Assembly: GCA_008000375.1 (NCBI GenBank)
Contig: SMOI01000144.1
Span: 18,601-82,600, forward strand
Source of the DNA: Poteriospumella lacustris
Lineage: Eukaryota > Sar > Chrysophyceae > Chromulinales > Dinobryaceae
Reading direction: 5' to 3'
DNA length: 64,000 nt
Below, piece by piece: positions 19,426 to 29,653 of the stretch. The notes below the pieces were generated by a model, which had not been told where the DNA came from, searched no databases, and worked only from the letters and a program-made list of their open reading frames with translations. How positions within the stretch are numbered: position 1 is the stretch's first letter; the number at the start of each line of letters is the position of its first letter. The position numbers and the translations under genes were made by a program.

Positions 19426-19816
19426 TCTGCACCTGCACTATGCGCTGGTCATCGCGCGCATCCTCAAAGACCAGGGAGGACGGCGTGTGGCTCGCCAGCC
19501 TGCAGAAGCCCGTGCTCAAGTTCTCTGGCGACGAGAAGCGCACGCGAGCAAAGTCTTCGCCGGGTGCATCCTCGGCAGACCGACGCCGGCGTCACGCGCC
19601 TCTTCCTGCGCAAGGTGATGCTGGTGGACAGCAGCAGAGACGCGACTGGGTGGCGGCGCCACAGTGGATGGAAACTCGCTGCTCGCCCTACCGCTCCCCC
19701 CAAGGCAGGTTTGGCCCAGGGGCCCGTATCTAGGAAAGAAACAACTCACGCCCATGGGGAAGAGGGGTAGAATAAACATTATGATTGCGTGTGGCTGCGT
19801 TTACAACGCGGCTGAG
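19426..19816. other. Fragmentary sequence upstream of farnesyltransferase 3' end
   Basis: Short stretches look once-coding (one frame reads DAGVTRLFLRKVMLVDSSRD), but no start, stop or splice structure makes a gene. It may be another decayed gene fragment joined to the ETF-alpha piece. The source was not identified. Confidence 0.35.
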
Positions 19817-21484
19817 TTACGACTGCTGCTGCTGCTCTAGCTGCTGCAGCTGCTGGCGGTATGCGGCGACGAGACCCGCGTGGTCGGACACCATCGTCGG
19901 CGCGTGGAAGTGCGACCACGCGTTGCGCAGGTTGGTCAGCCCGATGTTGAAGATGATGGACGTGGGCTCCAGTAGGTTGTGTTCGCGGTCGCCGTAGACG
20001 ACGGGGCCGACGAAGTGGTCGTCCAGCGTCGGCAGCGCCTCTTCGTCGTCGACAGCGACGTCCTTCTCGACGGGCGATAGCGACTGGAAATGGCGCACGT
20101 ACCACAGCGGGTGGCCTCGCCAATCAGAACGCTCGGCGTCGTCTGTCCGATTGACGTCACTGGAGCTCATGTCGCCCTCCTCGAAGCCGCAGATGATGCT
20201 GCGCTGGGCGACGCTGAGGCCGGACAACGCGTAGCACGAGTGGTAGAAGTCGCGCGCCTTGCCAGGCTTGTCGCGCATGCCGCCGTGCTCGATGTTCTGT
20301 GCGCAGTGGGTGATGTATCGTTGCAGGGCCTCTTGGTTGCAGGACAATACCCCGTTGTGCGCCGTCACCCGGTGCGACGCGTCGACGCCGAGCAGCAAAA
20401 TGTCGTCGACGTCGACGATGCCCTGACCGTTCGCTTCGCTGGCCTGCAGCACCTTGTCGATCTCTTGTTGGCGATGCTTCAACAACGCCTCGTAGGCCCG
20501 TAGGTCAAACAAGTCGTCGTAGTCGTAGCTGACCTCGGGTCGGACCTGCTGCACGTGGACGCTGTGCTGCACCAGGTTCACGATGGCCAAGCCCGCGCCC
20601 TGCCAGAACGAGTAGCACGAGTCGACCAGCTTGTTCGTCCGGCCCTGGAAGCCTCCCTCCAAGTTCGTTTGGCGTCTCAGTAACCACGATTCCAGCAGAG
20701 GCAAGTTCGCTTCGTGCAGACGCTTCAGGATCACCAGACCGGCCACCGCGCAGAAGTTGTACCCGCCGTGCGCCTCGTTGCCAGGCTCGCCACCGAAGCC
20801 TCCCTCGTACGTCTGACACGCCAAGAGGAAGTCGCCCACGCCATCGGCCAATTCAGGCGTCAGAATGTTCAGAAGGCGGGCGATGGCTAAGATCGTGTAG
20901 GTGCCACGCGAGTCGACCTCACCGTCGACGATGTGGATGCGGAAGCCGCCGGTCCGCGGGTCCTTGATGGACATGAAGTAGTTGTACATCGCCGGGCGAT
21001 CGATGATGGCATACGCCTCCGGTGTTCCGATGGTGAGGAGAGATAGAACTGCCGCGTAGTTGGGGGCGCCTTGTGAAATCTGCGACGGTCCACCGGCGAA
21101 GCCGCCGGTTTTGTTTTGAAAACGTTGCAGTGTCTCGATGATGGCGGGGAAATGGTCGGAGGCTGAATCTAATTCGCCGAGTAGATAGAGAGCGTGCAGA
21201 ATCCAATAAACAATCCAACTTCGACTGGCATCCAACGACACGAACCCGCCCGGCAGCTGTTCCAAGTACGACAGTAGGTATCCCGCATGTTTGCTCTTCA
21301 GGAGGCGAATTTCCTTGTCTTGATTGATGAGTCCACCTCGCCGAAATGCCCCAATGGTTATTTCATCGTAGCATGTGAAAGATTTGAGGAAACTGCAGCA
21401 TTCTCGCTCACAAAACAACTGTTCTTTGCTGGTGGTCGTCGACAGGTTTTCTTCGTCGAATCGCACCCGTTCAAAGTTTTCCAT
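19817..21484 (-). CDS. FNTB: Protein farnesyltransferase subunit beta
   Basis: A single exon from the first ATG encodes 555 residues. The enzyme transfers farnesyl from FPP to the Cys of CaaX-box proteins as a heterodimer with the alpha subunit in the cytosol. Prenyltransferase alpha-alpha repeats run from about 75 to 425 with repeated GGF motifs (about 127, 179, 229, 278). The zinc ligands are Asp288 and Cys290 in DSCYSFWQGAG and His415 in RDFYHSCYAL. DSRGTYT (191-197) carries the Arg/Tyr that contact the diphosphate. The gap between the second and third zinc ligands is about 125 residues against about 65 in animal enzymes. The extra segment (about 315-385) is acidic and Gln-rich. A C-terminal extension of about 130 residues ends in a Gln run. 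It is divergent from the esterase gene. Confidence 0.95.
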   Translation of the reverse strand: MENFERVRFDEENLSTTTSKEQLFCERECCSFLKSFTCYDEITIGAFRRGGLINQDKEIRLLKSKHAGYLLSYLEQLPGGFVSLDASRSWIVYWILHALYLLGELDSASDHFPAIIETLQRFQNKTGGFAGGPSQISQGAPNYAAVLSLLTIGTPEAYAIIDRPAMYNYFMSIKDPRTGGFRIHIVDGEVDSRGTYTILAIARLLNILTPELADGVGDFLLACQTYEGGFGGEPGNEAHGGYNFCAVAGLVILKRLHEANLPLLESWLLRRQTNLEGGFQGRTNKLVDSCYSFWQGAGLAIVNLVQHSVHVQQVRPEVSYDYDDLFDLRAYEALLKHRQQEIDKVLQASEANGQGIVDVDDILLLGVDASHRVTAHNGVLSCNQEALQRYITHCAQNIEHGGMRDKPGKARDFYHSCYALSGLSVAQRSIICGFEEGDMSSSDVNRTDDAERSDWRGHPLWYVRHFQSLSPVEKDVAVDDEEALPTLDDHFVGPVVYGDREHNLLEPTSIIFNIGLTNLRNAWSHFHAPTMVSDHAGLVAAYRQQLQQLEQQQQS

Positions 21485-21784
21485 GATCGTTCGCAGCTGT
21501 GCCTCCAGACGACGTCTTACTGGAACTCTCAGAAAGGTCGGTGCCAACAAAGCGGTCTGCTTTCTTTGCAATCAATCGGCGACTGTGAACGAATCAGTCA
21601 GCGTCGATGTCTCCGTCCCAGAAATATGACGCCCGTTGTCTCGGTTTAACGGAAATGAGGGCGACTTTCTCGGTATTCCGCGAATGTGTCGTTGAAGAAC
21701 GGCGCCGTCGTCGTCGACTCGTCGACCGACGCTTGCCCATGTTTCATCGTTTGTTTTGACACTTCACACTTGTATCCATCAAAT
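21485..21784. promoter_or_regulatory. Divergent promoter region, 300 bp
   Basis: It lies between farnesyltransferase beta (minus) and the pectinacetylesterase-like gene (plus). Part remains open upstream of the FNTB ATG, but with no ATG. No specific factor site is claimed. Confidence 0.4.
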
Positions 21785-23106
21785 ATGGCGCGCTCTCACG
21801 GTGTGATCATCAGTTTGGCACTGGTTGCTATGGCGTGGGCGGCCAAAGTGCCACTCACCATGCTGAAGGACCCCAAAGCGAAATGTCTCGACGGCACCCA
21901 AGCCGGATACTACGTCCAACCCACGACGACAACGGCGAATAAAAACAAATGGGTGATTTATTTGAATGGCGGTGGTGAGTGCGACACGAAAGATGCGTGC
22001 CAATATCAAACGACCAACGCGCTGGGCAGCAGTAAGTACTTCGAAGCGGAAGTCGACGCCAATGGATGGTTTTTGGGCAGCGATTACTGCACGTACAACC
22101 CTGACTTCTGTCAATGGAATCATGCATACGATCCCTACTGCACGCAGGACCTCCACGCAGGCCAAGTCACCGCTCCGACGGAGGACAACTACGGTTTGTA
22201 CTTCGCGGGCCATCACGTCTTCACCGCGATGCTGGATCAGCTGGATGCCGCTCCGTACAACCTCCGCGATGCCGAAGAAATCATCTTATCGGGTGCTTCT
22301 GCGGGTGGTATCGGCGTGTGGATGAACCTGGATTATCTGGCGAAGCGCTACCCCAAGGCGAAGGTCACCGGCATGACCATCGCTGGCCATTACTTCTACG
22401 CCACCTACTACGACGGCGTGAACCACACCGCGCCTGGGGGCATGGCCGACTTCCGTGAGGAAGCATGGCCTCATTCGTACAAGCTGTACGAGGCGTATGT
22501 GGACGAAAGCTGCAAAGAGGCGTACGAGAAGCAAGGGCAGTCGCCCGCCGCCTGCCTGCTGTCCAACAACTCGCTGCCCTACATCGAGTCGGACGTCTTC
22601 ATCGCTCAATCCATGACGGACAGGTAATGCGGCACAGTTCAGTTGTTATGCTATGTGTCGTGCGCTAACGGTGTTTGGTGCGGTGTTAGTGTCGTGTTGA
22701 CGGGCCACGACTGCTGGCCGTCCGACTACATGAACGAGGCCCCCGAGCAGGCCTTCATGCAAGCCTGGTCGCACAACATGACCGTGGCCATTGAGCCCTT
22801 CATGGTTCCCGAGGAGTCAAAGACGCACCGGCTCCCCAACCGCAGAGCCCCGAAGCGGGGTGTCTTCGCCGCCGCGTGCTACACCCACAGTAAGTGACCC
22901 CCGCCCTCCCTCTCGCCCTGTTGGCATCGAAACTGACCTGTTGCCTGGTAGCTGGATTCACACATGCGGCGCCGCTGCTGAACGGGCAGAACTTCTACCA
23001 GGTGTTCAACCAGTTCTACTTCTACGAGGCCACCAACGTCACCAGTGCCAGCTTCAAGCTCGCCGACACCTGCGGCGTCATGTGCAACCCCACCTGCTCC
23101 GCCTAA
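21785..23106 (+). CDS. Pectinacetylesterase/Notum-family secreted carboxylesterase
   Basis: Three exons (21785..22623, 22690..22889, 22952..23106; introns 66 and 62 nt) encode 397 residues. A signal peptide spans residues 1-19. Family landmarks are WVIYLNGGGEC (about 56-66, oxyanion-hole Gly run), LSGASAGGIG (nucleophile Ser172) and the late CYTHTGF, which supplies the catalytic His and is assembled across the second intron. Many Cys residues suggest disulfides in the secretory path. Family members remove acetyl groups from pectin in plants, or palmitoleate from Wnt in animals (Notum). Here deacetylation of an extracellular polysaccharide is the simplest inference. The conserved splice joins (QSMTD-SVVLTGHDCW and CYTH-TGF) strongly support the gene model. 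Confidence 0.92.
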
Positions 23107-23536
23107 GGCCTCTATCCAGCCATCTGAAGCCGACGCCGTCGTCAGTCCACTCATCATCACACTGCTCGTGATTTATGGGTCGCTGTACTGGACGGCGGCG
23201 CGTCGCATCGATGCCGCTGCTCTCATCGAACGTTTCGTTTGTTTTTCTTCGTTGTGGCCCCGCGCCGTGTTTTATGCGGTTTTCAGTGAAACGCACCATC
23301 GTCTATTGCTGCAGTAATCTAAATCGTATTTTCGCAGATGCAGTGTCCTCTCCAACCGTCAGCGATCGTCATCGTCATCGATGACGTCTCCAACCGTCGG
23401 CGGTCTCTGTTTCCCCGCCACGTGACAGCGACAGTCTTCGCCGAGGCGGTTGTCATCGCCGGGATAACAGTTAGATTTCTTCTTACAAAGCACCAGTGCC
23501 TTCCCCTCTGCGATAGTCCGCAGCTCTCTCCTCGGC
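23107..23536. other. Convergent 3' gap of 430 bp
   Basis: It separates the 3' ends of the esterase gene and the unknown secreted-protein gene. No coding sequence, tRNA or repeat was seen. The region includes short ATCGTCATCG-type repeats around 23,365. Confidence 0.45.
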
Positions 23537-24342
23537 TCAGTTGTCGGTCTGCTCGCGGCGACCATTGACGATGTCGCTTCCCGCCGCGGCGAACACCTCG
23601 TCGTACTCTTTGAACTTCCTCTTCTGCCACGTGGCCAGGCAGCGCCAGAACGTCTTCGTTTCATCCTCTGCCTGGTTCGACACGAGGATGGTCCTGTAAT
23701 TCGAGCGATGGATGGCGTCGGAAGCGTGTCCGTCGAGAAGCGTCGCGTCAAATTCTGGGTAGTCGACGCCGCAGGGAAAGCTAATCTTCTCGAACACCCA
23801 CGTTCTGACAGCAGCGTTGCGCAGTAGCCGGTTAATCTCGACGTTGAGGGTCGTAAACTGGACATCAAGCTTTTCGAAGGTGGGCTCTCCGAGGTGCCAT
23901 CTCAGAGCGTCCACTTCAATCCACAAGAGATCTTTTACAGCGCGGAACAAGGCCCCCAAGGCCGCTCTGCATGGAGCACATCCAACAACATTCAGAACGA
24001 ATCACTAAACATGAAGAGAGCGACTCAAAACAAGGAGACGCACCTTTGAACCAAGAAAGAGAGCTCCTTTTCGTAGAAGGCCTCAACAAGCTTAACCTTA
24101 AGCGGCTGACTTGTTTCGGCGAGGTCGAACTTCTGTTGGCCTTGAAGATCCCTCTTGAAGGAGAGAAATTCAAGTTCCAGCATCAGCTCATTGTTGCGCT
24201 TCCTAGTCGCGATAATCCTTTCTGCTGCGTCTTCCATCGAGCAGCCCAAACGCCAACGCGTAGCTTTCGCAACTGTTGGAAGTAGCCCGAATGAGTTGGC
24301 TACTTGAAGAAGCGCGACAACCAAGAAGAGAATGACTTTCAT
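23537..24342 (-). CDS. Unknown secreted protein
   Basis: Two exons (24342..24044 and 23966..23537) joined by a 77-nt GTGCGT...GCAG intron give 242 residues. An alternative ATG at 24360 adds six. Residues 1-18 (MKVILFLVVALLQVANSFG) are a signal peptide. The mature part is mostly helical and charged (RNNELMLELEFLSFKRDLQG and LVEAFYEKELSFLVQR), with three Cys in all after the signal. The C-terminus is polar. The splice join LVQR-AALGALFRAVKD keeps an amphipathic pattern, supporting the model. I recognise no family. It is transcribed divergently from the Hsp33 gene. Confidence 0.65.
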
Positions 24343-24649
24343 CGTGGGAGACACGAACATCGTAGAGTCAACACAAACGACCAGCGGCTTAAATGGAAGC
24401 CAGACATTAGAAATGAGTCGAATCCCGGTTCGTTGGCAGGGACCATGGTAAGTGAAGGTGGACGTGTCGGACGGACGACAGCGGGCTGAGTGACGACTGA
24501 CTGACGACTGACGACTGAGGCTGGCTGCACGACGACGACGAAGCCGTCGATCAGGACGGCGGCGCTGACTGTGCCACACATCGACGGTCGAATGAACGGT
24601 CCAATGCATTCATACAACACAGACACAAGCGATTTCTTTGGAGAGTGGT
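24343..24649. promoter_or_regulatory. Divergent promoter region, about 300 bp
   Basis: It lies between the secreted-protein gene (minus) and Hsp33 (plus). It carries a GACTGACTGACGACTGACGACTG-like imperfect repeat near 24,490-24,515. No motif is assigned. Confidence 0.4.
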
Positions 24650-25759
24650 ATGCGACTGAGAAGTATTCTGTTGTCGTTGATCATGATCGGACGTTTGGTG
24701 TATTCGTCGGCAGCTGTGAGACTACGTCAACAACGGAGGTTGACCCCGTTGAGACTCGGCAACGCTGCTGCGTCTTCATTTTTCAGTGCCGACGCCAAGG
24801 TCACACAAGATCTGATGAGATGTAGTCTCAGTGCATCGCAGGGTATCATGGTTCGTGCCGTTTCAGTCAAAGAGCTGGTGCAGACATACATGGATCGCCT
24901 CCCCTTGTCAGACGACGCCGGGAGAGTGTTGGGAGAAACGACCGCCTGTACCGCCTTAATGGCTTCGTCTCTCAAGGGAGAAGAAACACTGCAGGTCAAT
25001 TTCGTTGGAAATGGCGGCCTGAAGAGTGTGACGGTGATTTCGGACTCCGATCTCAACCTGCGCGGCAAGGTGGGCAACCCTTCCTTCAATGCACAGGGCG
25101 CCGTGTCGTCCATCGCTTCGTTTCTGGGCGACGTAGGTCAGTTCCAAGTGATTCGCAGTCACCCGTCGTTCAAGACACCCATGTCCAGCGTCGTTGGTCT
25201 GGTGGACGGCTCCGTCGCGTTGAACTTCGCCGTGTTCCTCGCTGACTCCGAGCAACGCAACGCAGCGATTATCGCCGATGTATCTGTCCGCAACAAACAA
25301 TGTCAGCACGCCACTGCCGTATTGGTGGAGCGACTACCAGGGGCGGATGACTCGGAGATCGAGAAAGCCATCGAGAACTTGCAGCGCATTCAACAGCGCG
25401 GCCTGGCGACGTACGCGATGCCAGCGACTGACCGCGGCATGTTAGACGCGCTGCTGGACGACTGCCTGATGGACTTGGAGGACGACAACTCGCGATGGAG
25501 CAAGCGCCTCCAGTTTTCGTGCTCCTGCTCGCGTCATCGAGTGCTGGGGGCGCTGCGGCTGCTCAGCGCGAAGGACAAGGCGGAGATTGTCGCGGACCAG
25601 AAGCCCGTGGAGGTAGGCCACCTCTCCCTCTCTCTTTCCTCTGTGTCTCGTGCGGTTCATTGATGTGATCGATTTCTCTGTGCCCTGTCTGTGTAGATGT
25701 CTTGCGAGTTCTGTGGGACGCAGTACGTCATCCCCGTCGACGAAGTGAGAGCACTGTAG
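24650..25759 (+). CDS. Hsp33-type redox-regulated chaperone, organelle-targeted
   Basis: Two exons (24650..25612, 25697..25759; 84-nt intron) encode 341 residues. After a basic, Asp/Glu-free N-terminus of about 45 residues that looks like an organelle transit peptide, the sequence follows HslO/Hsp33: VTQDLMRCSLSASQGIMVRAV, GQFQVIRSHPSF and a central GLVDG...DSEQRNAAI region. The redox switch is complete: CSC, 30 residues, then CEFC, the CXC-X(27-32)-CXXC zinc site that forms disulfides on oxidation and activates holdase function. The intron falls inside the linker between the two cysteine pairs. The second exon encodes only 20 residues, including the CXXC. Hsp33 is chiefly bacterial and known from some protists and algae, so an endosymbiont-derived mitochondrial or plastid protein is likely. 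Confidence 0.92.
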
Positions 25760-26412
25760 TCATCGCGAAGCCAAGACGTACATGTTTATGCTGTACCACT
25801 CCCATCAGTAGCTATCGTTGAATCAACTCCATCACTGTATCTGCATGCGTACTTCAGCACAGCAGTGGTCCATCGCCTGTACTGTACCGTATTCGGCTTC
25901 TTCGGGTGGCTAAAGCCTGTCGGACATGTTCTGTAAAGAGAGACACCGATTCGAAAAGGATCGTACACGACGCTAACGAGAGACAGACAGTTCCTACGGT
26001 AGCTGCTGACCCCGTCGCTGGTGGCCAGAATATTCGCAGGTTCGCAGGTTCGCAGGTTCGCAGGTTCACAGATTCGCAGATTCTCCAGGTCCAGTGGGTG
26101 CGTATTTCAAACACTCCCAGATATCCCAAAGCCGTCGCGACTGCCGTTGAGTGGGGCGAGTCTGGGTGCGTCTGTGCAAACCGTCGCCAATTGCGTTGGC
26201 CTCGTCGCGGCAGAGAGACCGAGCAGAGCACATTGCTCGCCAGTTGACCTTAGGAAATTAGCTGTCAACAACAAGGCCAGCACAATTGATTTCACGAACC
26301 CGTGTGACTTTTGGCTAGAGGATATCAGGAGTAAATCGTTGGGCCTTCTCGCGAGACCTTTCATTTCTCTTTTTTTCCCTCTTCTGTTTATCGACAACTC
26401 CGCCGTGAGAAA
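25760..26412. other. Intergenic gap of 653 bp with octamer repeat
   Basis: It separates Hsp33 from RNase T2, both on the plus strand. A tandem GTTCGCAG repeat of about six imperfect copies lies at 26,033-26,082. No coding sequence is supported. Confidence 0.5.
26033..26082. repeat. GTTCGCAG octanucleotide repeat
   Basis: About six tandem copies of GTTCGCAG occur, with point changes in the last two. Confidence 0.85.
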
Positions 26413-26865
26413 ATGATGGTTCCGGCGTTCTTATTGTTGCTGTTGGTTGCTGTCGCTTCCGCTTCAGTCGACATCTCCAACAGCACTGTCCCGATGAAAG
26501 GCGCATGTCAAGTGACTCAGTACGTCTTGGCCTTGCAGTTCATGTGCGGCTTCGAGAGTATTCACGGACTGTGGCCTGACCCGTACCCGGCTTGCGATAC
26601 TTGCACTTCGGAAGTGTTCTCCACCTCGAAGCTCTCTTCCAGCACTCTTACCGACATGAAGAAGTATTGGCCCACGTGCCAGGCGGGCAACACCAACGAA
26701 GACTTCTGGTCGCACGAGTGGTCGAAGCACGGCACGTGCAGTGGCATGACGCAGGATGCGTTCTTCTCCAAGACCATCTCGCTGTACAAGACCTACGGCG
26801 CAAAGTGCACCAAGGATTGCCACCTGTGCTTCGACACCTCGCTCTCGTACAAGGGTGTGTGCTAA
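26413..26865 (+). CDS. Secreted RNase T2, minimal form
   Basis: A single exon of 150 residues begins ATGATG after a poly-purine leader. The signal peptide is residues 1-18. Both catalytic segments are present: IHGLWPD (His51, CAS I) and FWSHEWSKHGTC (Glu102, Lys105, His106; CAS II). T2 enzymes cleave single-stranded RNA through a 2',3'-cyclic phosphate in acidic compartments or outside the cell. The protein is shorter than the usual 200-250 residues. It stops soon after CAS II with a Cys cluster (CTKDCHLCF and a terminal Cys), so the C-terminal beta-strands of the fold are missing or replaced. A 3' exon could have been missed, but the frame ends cleanly in TAA. Confidence 0.9.
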   Translation: MMVPAFLLLLLVAVASASVDISNSTVPMKGACQVTQYVLALQFMCGFESIHGLWPDPYPACDTCTSEVFSTSKLSSSTLTDMKKYWPTCQAGNTNEDFWSHEWSKHGTCSGMTQDAFFSKTISLYKTYGAKCTKDCHLCFDTSLSYKGVC

Positions 26866-27662
26866 GATCTATGTCCGCCCCACGGGGGAGGCTACGATCT
26901 ATGACCGCGCGCGGTGTTTATATCGGAGGCCTCCCCCCGTCGTATGTTGTTGTTATTCCCGATTGCAGCCCCATTTCTCTCACTATTGTTTCGAACAGCG
27001 TATTGTCCAGTGTAATCACGTGCCACATTCCCATAGAATATTCACACGCTCCTCCATCGTCCTTTGAGGAGCGCTCCGAAGGTCGGCGACACTGTAACGC
27101 GGTCTTCGCCGCCAAACTAACTTCAGCACTTCAACTTCTATACACGCCTGTACACCTTGGTGTTTGTTTCGATCGCTATCAATCACAGATACAGATCGAC
27201 TGGGACTCTGCCTTCTCCACGACACTGTCTGTTCGCGTGGACCATGGCAGGTGAACCAGCATCTCACGTCACTCGCGGCATGGTACAGCACGGTGTCCAT
27301 GGTGGTGATCGTGCTGTGGGTGTTGATGGCGGCTGCAACCATCCTGGAGCTTGCGGCGCCTTCTACACGACCAGAACGACCACCCTCTGCAGGAGATCGT
27401 CAGGCAAAGCTTCCATCTGTCTCACAATGGGAGTGTGTTCGTGCCGATGCTGCCTGTCGTATCGGCGGTCGGGTTCAGATGCAGCTACCGAGTGACGGCG
27501 CTGGTGTAGTCGGGCCTGTTTCCGTCGGTGGTTGCGAAGATGGTCGGCGAGAACGAGGCCGTACGTGGTCTTGATTCGTCCATTGGGATAGAGGTTTTGT
27601 TGTACATATAACTATTAAGAGGAACGTGGAGGCTACAAGAAATCCTCATACACAGACAAGAA
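26866..27662. other. Intergenic region of about 800 bp
   Basis: It lies between RNase T2 and the convergent coiled-coil gene. One plus-strand frame from an ATG at 27299 to 27574 reads a hydrophobic helix (MVVIVLWVLMAAATILELAA) followed by a polar tail. It could be a small membrane protein, but has no supporting context and I do not list it as a gene. Confidence 0.35.
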
Positions 27663-28040
27663 TCAAGCATCGCGGTCAGATTCTTTGGTCGCTCTCCGAA
27701 TCGGCTTATACTCTACCAAGTGCTGGTATTCCTTTCGAAAATCAGCAATGGCCTTCTTTGCCGCCTCGGCTTTTGCACGCTCAATATCAGTGGTGTGGAC
27801 CTCTTTTGCACGCTCAAACCCGTCTTTTATCCGCTGAATTTCAGAGGCGTGGACCTCTTCTGCATGCTTAATGTCAGCGGCGTGGACCTCTTTGATGTAC
27901 TTAATTTCAGAGGCGTAGGCCTCTTTGATGTGTTTCAATTCCGAGAGACGTTCCTGCACGTACGATGCAGTGTAGACAACTGCTAAAAGTGTCGAGCCCA
28001 TCAAGGCGAAAACGGAAGCGTAGTATTTAATAAAATCCAT
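27663..28040 (-). CDS. Small membrane-anchored coiled-coil protein with 11-residue repeats
   Basis: The ATG at 28040 opens 125 residues. Residues 2-26 are a hydrophobic anchor (YYASVFALMGSTLLAVVYTA). Residues about 28-100 are tandem imperfect 11-residue repeats of the form EVHAADIKHAE / EVHASEIQRIK / EVHTTDIERAK, a long Glu/Lys/Ile coiled coil of hendecad type. The repeat is also visible in the DNA as a roughly 33-bp unit. The tail is basic (YKPIRRATKESDRDA). Function is unknown. A tether or spacer is the natural guess. Part of this sequence has a relative fused to gene fragments at 49,433-49,495. Confidence 0.6.
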   Translation of the reverse strand: MDFIKYYASVFALMGSTLLAVVYTASYVQERLSELKHIKEAYASEIKYIKEVHAADIKHAEEVHASEIQRIKDGFERAKEVHTTDIERAKAEAAKKAIADFRKEYQHLVEYKPIRRATKESDRDA

Positions 28041-29653
28041 CACTCGTCTTCCTTTGGACTGAGGCGATGGTTCCTATTAACAAGTCGGTGTCAATTCGAT
28101 GTCAATCTTACTCTCATCACTTGGGACGCCGCATACCGTTGAAAAGAAGCGGCTGCTATGAACCGCTAATGCTTTCTTCGTTCCTTGAAACCGAAACATT
28201 TCTTTCGGCAAAATTTGCGAGAACTTGAAACAGAAAAGACGTGGAGACCAATTGTGATGTAATTCGTGCAAGGAGATTAGGTCTACTGTTTCATCACAGT
28301 TGACGGTTGACGAAGGAAAGGGAACGAATGGGAAAAGGAAAAAGGAGGCTTGTCCGAAGAAAAGTGACAACCGACAACCGACAACCGACAACCGACAACC
28401 GACAACCGACAACCGAAAACCGACAGCGAACCATACCGTCCACTAGAGCAAGGATCCCATAGTGTGAACCGTAGGCTATTTCACGGTACATTCGCTCGTA
28501 TCCCTCTGAGACTACTCAAGTCCACCCAGGAAGCGTCTGAAAGTTATTCGTAATGGCGATGCGGAGGGAGAAGACCGCGCGAGAACCCGCTAACACTCCA
28601 CTCCAGTGATGATGAACTTCCTCGTGAAGTCCCTGGCGGCGCATGACTGCGGCGTATGGCAGCGGCAACGGTGGACGACGTTGGCGTTACTTGCACGGCG
28701 GCTATTTCGCTGTGTTGCGAGGGCTATCGATCTCACGAGTAGGATGGAAGAGATGAGCCACGTTAGTGTGTGTATGAACCGTAGTCAATTAAGGAGGTGC
28801 CGGAGAGGAGCTAAATCCTGCATCTGAGAAATACACTTATGGTCCCCTATCAACGATTGGCTCCAATGGGTGTGCACAGGTGATACCCATAGCCTGTCTA
28901 AGTGTCCTAACCCATGTGGCAAGGGTCGTGTTCTCGACGCAGAGGAAGACATGGTGGCGATTCGTCACCGCTGCGTCGTCCCCACCGTGCGTCGCTGGTG
29001 TTTCGGACGGACCGTTGTTCGAGCGCGATCGGATACACCGGTGGCCATTGCCACGGACGCTGACCACATCAGGAAGCGGCCCATGTGTTTTCCTACGTTT
29101 TTCCTCGACGACGGCGACACGTCTGGGGGTCGCTTGACGTTGTGATGGGGCGTCGTCGGTGATTTACCAAACACCCAACAGCCGTCTGCGTGTGTTCCGA
29201 CGCCGTGTTCGCGTTGGATACCTTCAAAAACAAATTCCCAATACCGAAAATGGAAAGTGATTGATCTCCGCACTGCAAGCTCAAGCCCTCCGCGTGCAAG
29301 TGGGTGGGACCAACACACCCTCCAGTGGTGGAAGCACTTGGGCGAAGTCCACCCGCCAACACCGAGCCATAGGCCAAGCGTCAGCTGGGTCGGATCGATC
29401 TTTTTTTGCATCGTCCGTCCTCACTCTGCTCGGAAGCTCTCTTTTTCAGGTTTCAGGCGTGAAGGTTCACACTCCTCGTGTGCTTTTTTCAGGCGTGCAA
29501 CCTCCGTCGCAGCGGTGACCACCTCGCCACGGACCCGTCAGCCATCGCAGTGCCTCAGACACTTCCCATTGGACGGACCTGACCTGCATCTATCGCTTGC
29601 TATCGATCGCACTTCTTTCTTCGTTCTTTTTCCATCGCACCATCGCATAGACC
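28041..29653. other. Intergenic region of about 1.6 kb
   Basis: No convincing gene lies between the coiled-coil gene and SFT2, which are divergent. It holds a heptanucleotide microsatellite, listed separately, and otherwise unremarkable mixed-composition DNA. Short open frames lack start context, splice sites and domains. Confidence 0.45.
28366..28418. repeat. GACAACC heptanucleotide microsatellite
   Basis: About seven and a half copies of the 7-bp unit GACAACC occur, degenerating at the right end. Confidence 0.9.

Noticed and set aside
27299-27574. Small membrane protein frame after RNase T2
   Set aside because: One hydrophobic stretch only, with no conserved motif, no supporting intron and weak start context. 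Mentioned in the gap entry but not called.
28077-28412. Minus-strand frame next to the coiled-coil gene
   Set aside because: Its N-terminal part is translated microsatellite, and the remainder has no recognisable feature or splice link to the neighbour.
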